Shown here piece after piece: positions 57,054 through 64,000 of a stretch of 64,000 bases of DNA; the stretch's first letter is position 1, and every line of letters starts with the position of its first letter. Source of the stretch: Xiphydria camelus (lineage: Eukaryota > Arthropoda > Insecta > Hymenoptera > Xiphydriidae); NCBI GenBank assembly GCA_963678675.1, contig OY783194.1:30358278-30422277 (forward strand), written 5' to 3'. The notes beneath the pieces were generated by a model, which was not told the origin of the DNA, did not search any database, and worked only from the letters and a program-made list of their open reading frames with translations. Made by a program: the position numbers and the translations under genes.

Positions 57054-57762
57054 TAACTTTTAGCGAAAAGTCTCGAATATCGGAGCAGAGTAGCCCAGTT
57101 TTACGGCGAGTAGAAAGCCGTCTCGGCCGAAACGAACGTCACACACACACGCGGTACGGTCCGTCGCATCGACGCGTTTGACTCTCGAGGTAAATACCCA
57201 ATTAGCGTCACGAAGGTGCAAAGTCAAGAGCTCGCCGCAAAGAGTAGAGTCGCGCGGTCGAGTCTCTCGATCGGACGCAATCGTCGTCGAGTTGCGAAAG
57301 CCCTGGAAATTCAGGATCCATCCGTTCGCGACACCCGGATACCCGGCGAACAGCGCCGTAAATTGAATTTACGCGAAGATACGCAAGGGGGAATAGCCAG
57401 CGAGGCCCCGGCGTTATTCCGGGAAAGAGATTCGTCGCGCGCACTTACCGATCCTCTCTCGGATGCCGCCTCCTCTCCGCGCCGGACGCGAGGGGCGAAA
57501 AAAGAATCACGAAAATCATTTTTATACACGCGTTCCTCGGAACCAGCTCCGCTGATGCGGTCGCGCGAATCCCGGCCCAGTTTCCAACCCCGAATAAAAA
57601 GGGGAAAAAGTGCGCGCGGTATATACAACGATTTCTCGGAATCCGTCGCCGCGCCGAGTAAAAAAGGCGGAGCCCGCTCGAGTTAATTCCAGATTCGTGC
57701 AGGTAGGAGAGATCGATTCGCTCGATTTTCTGTTTTCGTCCGACACTGCGAGTCGGTGGCCG
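57054..57762. other. GC-rich non-coding stretch
   Basis: Overlapping frames on both strands from 57178 to 57795, the longest 156 residues. They are Arg/Ser-rich with no domain, and antisense partners are equally open. Confidence 0.4.
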
Positions 57763-58168
57763 CGCTGAAAGAAATATTTTTGTCAATTTAACCAAAATCC
57801 GGGAGATGATGACCTAACTGTTTTGTGGAATATGAATTTTCCATCTGATTGACCACTTTTTACCCAGGTGAAAAAGTTCTGTATGGTTTATATTATATAA
57901 TATACTAACATGGATTTATAGTCCATTTATATGGATTTGGTCCTATGTGGATTATATACATGATTTCTATATAAACCATATATGGACTATATATGGGTTA
58001 TTTAAATCGTTAAAATTGTTATATAATCCATATATAGTCCATATAGAACTTTTCCGCCTGGGTGGTTAGAGTAACTAAATGATTGGTTATTCTAAGCAAA
58101 TTGGTTAGAATAACTAAACGTATTTAACTGGATGCGTTTTGTTATTTCAATCTAATTTTTTTTCTCAG
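57763..58168 (+). mobile_element. MITE family O, copy 4, carrying family C
   Basis: The left part is GCTGAAAGAAATATTTTTGT, and the right part after the insertion is TAACTAAACGTATTTAACTG and ATTTTTTTTCTCAGTA. The O body is more diverged than in copy 3. A complete family C element fills 57863-58062. Confidence 0.65.
57863..58062 (+). mobile_element. MITE family C, copy 7, nested in O
   Basis: TA, then CCCAGGTGAAAAAGTTCTGT at the left; CATATAGAACTTTTCCGCCT and GGG at the right. 200 bp with CCATATATGGACTATATATG at the centre. This is the cleanest short version of the family. Confidence 0.85.
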
Positions 58169-59486
58169 TACGATTTTGTGACGTAGCATCCTTCCCTCTA
58201 TCTCCCTCTTTTCACAATTTTAATTATTCACCGGATCTCATTCGATTCCACATATTCCGCTTCCTCTTCTCGCACTTTTCCATCCGCTAGTTTCGATGCC
58301 TCGTACCTATACTTACGCTGCAGGTGAATGCTCCCACGTGGCGGCGTTCTAGAGCATACCTAATGGTCCTCATGTTTCCTTGATGTTCCGAGAAATCGTT
58401 CGTATCTTACTCGGGGAAGTTGTTCCACATCCGCGGGTCAAAGAGGCTCCCGAGACTCCGGGCTCGCGGAAGAGCCTTCGTAAATCGATTCCTCCCTCCT
58501 TCCCTCTTCCAGACGTTCTCGTCTTCGCTGCAGGTACGGATTACGTCCGCCTATAATGCGCATTGATAGTTACTATAGAGCCGTACCGACTCGCGACATG
58601 TAGATGCGCGCCGCCGCGACGCACACTCGATGCCGCGCGCGCTCTCCGCGCCGTCCGATTCGCGCGAGAGACGTAAAGTACGATAATTTATATTCGTCGC
58701 ATAATAAAATGTAGCTTTACGAGAGTGCACAGCAAAGGGCATACATAACAGATGTGTAGTGTGGGTGTAGAGAGGCGAGAGAGTACGGCAGACGATGTCC
58801 GGCCGTGACCCTGCCGCTTGCGCCTGGTCGAGCCTCCTTCGGAGAAAGAGAGAGAGAGGAGAGAGGAGAGAGAGAGGAGAGAGAGAGAGATGACCAACGA
58901 TCAGTGCGGCGCTGCAGTAAAACGCACTATAAAACACGAGAGGCAACGGTGCCTACTGCGACGTACCGGAATCGTCGTTTCACTCTCGCTTCTCATCCGT
59001 CGGTCGCTCGCTCCTATCTCGCTTTACGTTGTTCTCGCGACGGCGGGCGATCGCGGTCCGCGCGCGCGACGGACAGTCCCTCTCCTCTTCTCTCTCCCCT
59101 CTCCGCGCTATGTAGAAAGATCCGCGATACCCGACGGCCGCCGCTGAGAGTGACTCGACCGACTGACTGGATTGTCCAGTTCCGCGTGGCACAAAGACTT
59201 TCCTTCCAGGAACTTTTACCGAGCGCGGGCGCTCGGCCCGTTGCATATGCACGGATCTCTCGCCCGGATTTTGATTCGGTTCCGGATCGAGGAACGAATT
59301 GCTTGTGTGATTTGCTCGGGTTGTGCTTGGAAGCGGGGGTATTGGCTTATGTATGGCGTATAGGTATGCGGAAGTTCTTCTTAATGAACGCGATATCGTA
59401 AATGCGGAGTGATAAAAAAATTGGATTGCTGAAGGAAAAATTATTTTACTCGATAAAGGGGTGCTGCGGTCATCGGTTCTCAAATA
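58169..59486. other. GC-rich non-coding stretch with a GA tract
   Basis: A GAGAGAGGA tract spans about 58842-58893. Frames of 198 and 167 residues on opposite strands overlap across 58805-59483 and have no domain. On the minus strand near 58.40-58.48 kb a short frame has a weakly LINE-like look (see rejected items). Confidence 0.4.
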
Positions 59487-60163
59487 ACACTGGTCAACAA
59501 AATTACATTTTTTTTCTGTTACACGAACCAGACCAGGTGATTCTTATAGATTTATGTGCGCTAAAAGCGAATCTGACTCTCAAATTTGCGTATCACGTCA
59601 GGATTTTGAAATAGTTGAGGTTAAATATACGAAAACGGGCGATTTTGGCCATATTCACGGGTTTATTACAATGAAACTAAAAAATTGTTCTTAATTGCAC
59701 TTACAGCATTTGAAAGTGTCGTTTTTGAAATTTTCAATACATTACTTGATTGTTCCTAAACGATTTTACAAAGCCAAATTTCAGTACGACAAGTCGATCA
59801 TGTAGGTCCACCGCGCCACGCGCCTAACTGTATCAGGCGCGTGGTGCGGTGGACCTACATGATCGACTTGTCGTACTGAAATTTGGCTTTGTAAAATCGT
59901 TTAGGAACAATAAAGTAATGTATTGAAAAGTTTAAAAACGACACTTTCAAATGCAGTAAGTGCAATTAAGAACAATTTTTTAGTTTCATTGTAATAAACC
60001 CGTGAATATGGCCAAAATCGCCCGTTTTCGTATATTTAACCTCAACTATTTCAAAATCCTGACGTGATACGCAAATTTGAGAGTCAGATTCGCTTTTAGC
60101 GCACATAAATCTATAAGAATCACCTGGTCTGGTTCGTGTAACAAAATCACCGTTGACCAGTGT
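59487..60163. repeat. 677-bp near-perfect hairpin
   Basis: Arms of about 330 bp. The ends are ACACTGGTCAAC and GTTGACCAGTGT. The centre is CGCCTAACTGTATCAGGCG at 59821-59839, flanked by the paired words GTAGGTCCACCGCGCCACGC and its inverse. Nearly every word in the left arm (GGGCGATTTTGGCCATATTC, CGATTTTACAAAGCCAAATT) has its inverse on the right. The arms differ by about ten bases near the outer end (a T-run at 59505-59520) and a few substitutions. No coding frame. Transcription would give a long double-stranded RNA. Confidence 0.88.
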
Positions 60164-60213
60164 AAATGTTTTGTAGAGTGAAGCAATTGATGAAGTTAAA
60201 AGATCGAAATCGA

Positions 60214-60470
60214 GACCATTGATATTTCATTAATAAGCCCGTGATTTTCGGAATCATCGTACAAAAATTCACTGAATAAGGTGGTCGGGAGTTTAATTCC
60301 AGAGATTTCGATTTCTGCCTCCCTTCATTTTGCCAAAAACCGAAGTCTCTGAAATCGACCGTTCGAACATCCCAGCTTATCTATTTTTTAAGCTGATTAT
60401 GAAAATCATGATTATTAAGTCGATATCTCAAAAGAAATATGATATCGGTGATATATGTATTTTTTAACAA
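60214..60470 (+). repeat. dispersed repeat M, copy 2
   Basis: Ordered match to 26760-27095: ATTTTCGGAATCATCG, AAGGTGGTCGGGAG, AAAACCGAAGTCTCTG, AATCATGATTATTAAGTCGA and GATATCGGTGATATATG. It is followed by the right half of a D element at 60.5 kb. Confidence 0.6.
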
Positions 60471-60494
60471 AAAATTATTAGACATCTCTATACC

Positions 60495-60621
60495 CCTTTA
60501 AAGTTTTCTCACGCATTGCTTTAATTTTTACCAAAATTGTGATTATCGTGACGATGACTTCGGCCTTGTCTCAAAATTTACCACATTCTTCGTAAATAAT
60601 ACGATAAATTTTTTTCCGTGT
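60495..60621 (+). mobile_element. MITE family D, copy 6 (right half)
   Basis: TAATTTTTACCAAAATTGTG, then GGCCTTGTCTCAAAATTTAC and ACGATAAATTTTTTTCCGTG match the right half of the family. The left half is absent. Confidence 0.7.
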
Positions 60622-60669
60622 ATGTCAGACTTAAATAAATATGTTCTTGGCATTATACATCTCGACGGT

Positions 60670-60893
60670 CCCAGGCGGCAAAATTCTATATATTTTTTAT
60701 ATAATCCATATGTAGTTTTGGCCATATGTGGATTATATACGATTTTTAAATTAGCCATATAAAAAACTATCGGTTAAATGATCATAAAAAAATATGTATA
60801 TAATCCTTACATGCTTAATATAGAAATCATATATTATATAATTCATGTATGACCAAAACCACGTACGGATTATGCAGAACTTTTCCGCCTGGG
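60670..60893 (+). mobile_element. MITE family C, copy 8
   Basis: CCCAGGCGGCAAAATTCTAT at the left and GCAGAACTTTTCCGCCTGGG at the right, with GTAGTTTTGGCCATATGTGG and TGTATGACCAAAACCAC inside. An O-like end (AATTATTTTTCTCAGCGC) follows at 60913-60930, so it may again sit in an O element. Confidence 0.83.
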
Positions 60894-60930
60894 ATTACTT
60901 GGATCGGCAAATTATTTTTCTCAGCGCAGT

Positions 60931-61830
60931 TAGACTATCGCGGGAAGGTTTCTCGCGCACCCGTCGTCCCCGTCGTCGTCGTCGCAGTCGTAGTCGTCGG
61001 ATTGCGCCAAACGAAAATAGTATCAACTCCGCGGAGCGCGCGAGGGTCAATAGCCAAACTTGCCGGATTTGCGAGGATTCAGAATTGCAGCGCGAGTACG
61101 CGAACGTGCCCGCGCGCGTATACACGGCCCCGTTGCATCAGATCGGGGGTAGGTATTTATAGGAGCAGCTGTGCGCAGCCACCCCGCGAGAGAGCCTCTC
61201 GTAACACTTGTAGAAAGAGGCTCGTTCCCTCCCACCCGAAACCCCTCTCCTCCTCCACCAATTCTCTCCTTTTTCTTCTTCCGCGCGCACTTCTCCCCCG
61301 CGCCGCGGTATACGCGCAAACGCGAAACCCGAGAATTGCGACGCTGGGCGATCGCGCGCGCCGACGATAGTGTCGATTCTCTTCACGGAAGCGCGTCGAA
61401 AATCCTCTAGGCGCGCGGGCAAAGCCGAGGATCGATTACGCGCCCGATGCGCGCCCGTGTACCGAGAAGGAAACCGAGGACGGATCGCGTTTGGCCTTTC
61501 TCGAAATCCCGAGGGCCGGACTTCTCCACCCTCGGTTCTTGTTCTCGCTGGGGTTAAGGGAGGATCGAACGCGGCGTTTCTCGAAATGAGAGGATTCGAA
61601 GGGATGCGCGCGACTGCATCGCACGGTCGCCCTCTCCTCTTCTGGTTCCTTCCGTCGGGAGGGCGGAGAAAGGGTTGCTCCCTCCGACTTTGCTTCTCTG
61701 ATTATCCGGATTCCTCTTTGTTTCGCTCCTCCGCATCGCTGGGTCGCCTTCCGCGATTTTGTCTCTTCGATTCTTGGCAGAGTGCGTCGGTTTACATCGC
61801 CTTGATACGGGAGACCGATTTATTGCTTCG
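60931..61830. other. GC-rich non-coding stretch with a CGT run
   Basis: A CGTCGT run lies near 60967-61000. Frames on both strands at 60845-61422 have no domain. The 319-residue plus-strand frame from 61370 continues through family G and L sequence and is therefore not a gene. Confidence 0.45.
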
Positions 61831-62059
61831 CATTGAGAGAAATAATTGCTGGTGTCAAACAATTTGTTTCTTCAATCAAAAAGATAACATGATTTCAGGA
61901 TCAAGCTGTAGTTTTCTTCGCGCGAGAAAATATTTGATAGGCTCGAGTAATCATTTTTTTTTCACATTAGAAGAAATTCTCGTCTCAACGAAGGTATTCT
62001 TAGGTCAAGAATGTAGTAAAAAAGCGGTGTTAATTTTTAACATAATTTTACCCGTGTGG

Positions 62060-62094
<35 letters not shown>

Positions 62095-62229
62095 CTATAT
62101 AGGTCCATACCGCAGAATGTTTTACAGTGTAGATTTTTCAACCAAAATTTGTATTCTTAAAAATTGTCAAGATCACATGTTCTTGGTTCAAGAAGTACTT
62201 TTTCAATCTAGCAATTATTTTCCTCAGTG
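61831..62229 (+). mobile_element. MITE family G, copy 4, carrying family L
   Basis: CATTGAGAGAAATAATTGCT at the left and CTAGCAATTATTTTCCTCAG at the right. TTTGATAGGCTCGAGTAATC and GTATTCTTAGGTCAAGAATG are the family words. Family L interrupts it at 62016-62129. Confidence 0.82.
62016..62129 (-). mobile_element. MITE family L, copy 3, with a CA microsatellite
   Basis: GTAAAAAAGCGGTGTTAATT at the left and ACCGCAGAATGTTTTACAGT at the right, TA outside both ends (62014-62015 and 62130-62131). The middle has collapsed into a (CA)n run at about 62063-62090. Confidence 0.76.
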
Positions 62230-63338
62230 CGCCTTTTTCTTTTCGGAGTTCTCGAGAAAATCGATCGATCGATCGATCCATCGAGGAAAGATATCTTTGA
62301 GCACACGAAAAAATGTAATTTTATATTAAATTCTCTATAACGGATAACTTCCCTCGTTTTCCTCATTTTCCAACTACATAGCATTTCTCCTACGAGTATA
62401 TCTCTCTACCCTATATTTCCTCTCAAACGCGTCGCTCGCCGTAACCATTCCGCACATGTAAAAACTTTTAAATCGACCCTGTATCGACGCGCGAGAAGTA
62501 CGCGCGACGTATAGGTATCTATACTCATAACTGTACGACGTGTCAGGCGGTCGAATAAAGGTATCAACGCCGCAATCCCTCCTTCGTATTCACCGCTGGA
62601 ATACGAGGAACGAGCCATGGAATATGTAGGGCTCGCGAAGTATCGAGGGTATATTCATCATTCCACCGATTGTGCAATTGCAGAGTTGTCGAGCGCGAGT
62701 CACGGGCAATCCCTCGAAAGGGGGTGACGGAGTGGGAGAAGTGGGAAGGCAGACGAGGAGAGCGAGTATGGAAAGAGAGGAAAAAATGAAGAGCGAGAGA
62801 AAGAGATAGAGAGAGGGAGAGACAAACCATAAAAGATGTATTTATTTCGATGCCATAAGACGCGACAGGTCACCCCGTCGATTCGTTATCGCCGCGCGCA
62901 GGCAGCGCGAGCCTCTCCTTATCCGACGCGGAGACAAGATACAGTCCCTCTTTTCTCTTTTTTATCGGCGCTCGTATTTGTCCAACTTCTTCCGACCTTT
63001 TAGGGATTTTTTTTTCTCCCGATCCCTCCCTCCACTCCCCGCGGACGACGACGGACGAGTTTCATGAGACGCGCGAGCGGAGCCCGTCTCGTTCCTGCGC
63101 GCTCTCTTCTTTTTCTCGAGTTTTTACTCGTTTTTTCCTCTCCTTCCGCGGTTCGCGTCTCCCGCGAAAGAAACGCTCGCGACGGCGCGCGCGTCGCATA
63201 GCGAGTCGATTTTATTATCGCGCCGCGATTATTATCTCTCGGTCACCGGCCGTCGCGTCTCCGCACCTGCCGCGCACTCGGCGTCGAGACGAAATTTTCT
63301 CATCGCGGGGCTTCGCACTGCCGAATATCTGACTTCTA
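62230..63338. other. non-coding sequence with a GATC run and GA tracts
   Basis: A (GATC)n run at about 62262-62280, a GA tract at about 62790-62822 and a GC-rich block from 62.9 to 63.3 kb. Frames have no domains. Confidence 0.4.
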
Positions 63339-63391
63339 CACGGGGAAAAAGGAACTACACGAGTTTTATATAATTTGACTAGCATAAACTG
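63339..63391 (+). mobile_element. MITE family H left-end fragment
   Basis: CACGGGGAAAAAGGAACTAC, then TTTGACTAGCATAAACT match the start of H copy 4. It is cut off where family B copy 5 begins. Confidence 0.62.
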
Positions 63392-63645
63392 CACAGAGAA
63401 AAAGAGAATTAGTTGAATCTACTGAAAATTACTTGCGGGGTCGCAAGTAATTATTTATTTATACCAATGAAATCTTTTAATACATCAATTTGACATCTCT
63501 TCCTTACAATCTTGTGGAATAGTAGATATGTGATTGCAAGGAAGAAATATCAAATTAATATGAAAAAAGAACAAATTGATGTAAATAAATAATTAAGATC
63601 CCGCAACTAATTATTAGTAAATCCAACTAATTCTTTTTCTCTGTG
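63392..63645 (+). mobile_element. MITE family B, copy 5
   Basis: CACAGAGAAAAAGAGAATTA at the left and AATTCTTTTTCTCTGTG, then TA at the right. ACTTGCGGGGTCGCAAGTAA is intact on the left but its partner on the right is shortened. It sits between H and P sequence. Confidence 0.82.
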
Positions 63646-63654
63646 TACGATTCA

Positions 63655-63830
63655 ACCAGTAGACATTCCTGTGCAAACAGAATTATATTTGGTTAAGCTA
63701 TCTGCGCAGTTGTAAACAGTATAAATAGAAATGTCTCCTCTCTGTACAAATTCTTGAAAATGAGCTCGAGTCTCAGCGCTACTGGACGAAACGGTAAAAA
63801 AATTGCTGGTTTCTTTTTTTCCGTTTATAT
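63655..63830 (-). repeat. dispersed repeat P, copy 3 (inverted)
   Basis: On the minus strand AAAAAGAAACCAGCAATTTT, TTCGTCCAGTAGCGCTGAG, CTCGAGCTCATTTTCAAGAA and TTCTATTTATACTGTTTAC line up with copies 1 and 2. It contains the longest stretch of the family in this window. Confidence 0.65.
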
Positions 63831-63832
63831 CT

Positions 63833-64000
63833 CCACGAAGCTCCGGTGCAGCGCGTCGAAGAATGGAATTTCGTATACGTTATCGCCGCGCGGCGTACGG
63901 ATATACACGCGCCGTCCTTGGCGCCGCTTATAAAATCGTTATACATAGTTGCGCGCGTGTACGCGCCCGGCGCGTTCCCGTGAATCGAAACGTCCGAGCG
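63833..64000. other. GC-rich non-coding end of window
   Basis: CpG-rich sequence without a recognisable feature. Confidence 0.35.

Noticed and set aside
57216..57686. Plus-strand frame of 156 residues
   Set aside because: No domain. Antisense frames of over 100 residues are open across the same DNA.
58395..58490. Minus-strand frame with a LINE-like look (words such as FDPRMWNNFPE)
   Set aside because: The resemblance to the C-terminal region of insect non-LTR reverse transcriptases is too short and comes from memory of a general pattern only.
58805..59401. Plus-strand frame of 198 residues
   Set aside because: Begins in a GA microsatellite, Arg/Ser-rich, and an antisense frame of 167 residues covers most of it.
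61370..62329. Plus-strand frame of 319 residues, the longest in the window
   Set aside because: Its second half is translated from family G and L transposons and the CA repeat. The first half has no domain and is open on both strands.
1..64000. CRISPR array, prokaryotic operon or phage
   Set aside because: No regularly spaced short direct repeats, no ribosome binding sites with packed genes and no phage proteins. Composition and repeats are those of an insect nuclear genome.

Overview
The window is animal nuclear DNA and looks like an insect genome. The most likely source is a hymenopteran, and I favour an ant. Three things point that way: GC-rich, CpG-saturated stretches alternate with AT-rich blocks; insect-style splice and promoter signals are present; and there is a dense load of short non-autonomous DNA transposons (MITEs). 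There are no operons, no prokaryotic genes, no CRISPR array, no rRNA and no intact transposase. The species call is an inference from composition and repeat style, not from a recognised gene.

Protein-coding content is very low. The only open frame I would defend is a short first coding exon on the plus strand (54050-54212). It encodes 54 acidic then helical residues and ends at a strong GTGAGT splice donor. A TATA plus initiator pair about 860 bases upstream (53160-53195) could be its promoter, inside a GC-rich block from 52.3 to 54.2 kb. A second promoter-like block lies at 46.1-46.4 kb, with three CCAAT boxes, an E-box and a downstream splice donor. From 54.2 kb to the end the sequence is probably the first intron of this gene. 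The first 52 kb is intergenic or intronic DNA of unknown ownership.

Most recognisable structure is mobile DNA. I named the families A to W for this window only. A to H, L, N and O have inverted ends; most begin with a variant of CACTGAGAAAA or CACGGAAAA and are flanked by TA, while family C begins CCCAGGCGGAAAA. They insert into one another: A contains L which contains B (965-1592); A contains E (5840-6286); O contains C and D (9553-10344), and part of that composite recurs inverted at 29.4-30.0 kb with a later E insertion; H contains J (17.7-18.2 kb); G contains V, P or L (22, 41 and 62 kb). Comparing filled with empty sites inside the window gives direct evidence for TA target duplication, the signature of IS630-Tc1-mariner type elements.

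Other mobile or foldback structures are a 899-bp TTAA-flanked piggyBac-like element (37540-38438), two hairpin elements of about 236 bp with 4-bp target duplications (32131-32367 and 41985-42219), a 159-bp element with a 6-bp duplication (11546-11704), a 677-bp near-perfect hairpin (59487-60163), and a cluster of stacked palindromes at 11.0-12.1 kb. A LINE-type 3' tail lies at 44.3-44.6 kb and a tRNA-like fragment at 50.4 kb. The remaining gaps are described segment by segment.
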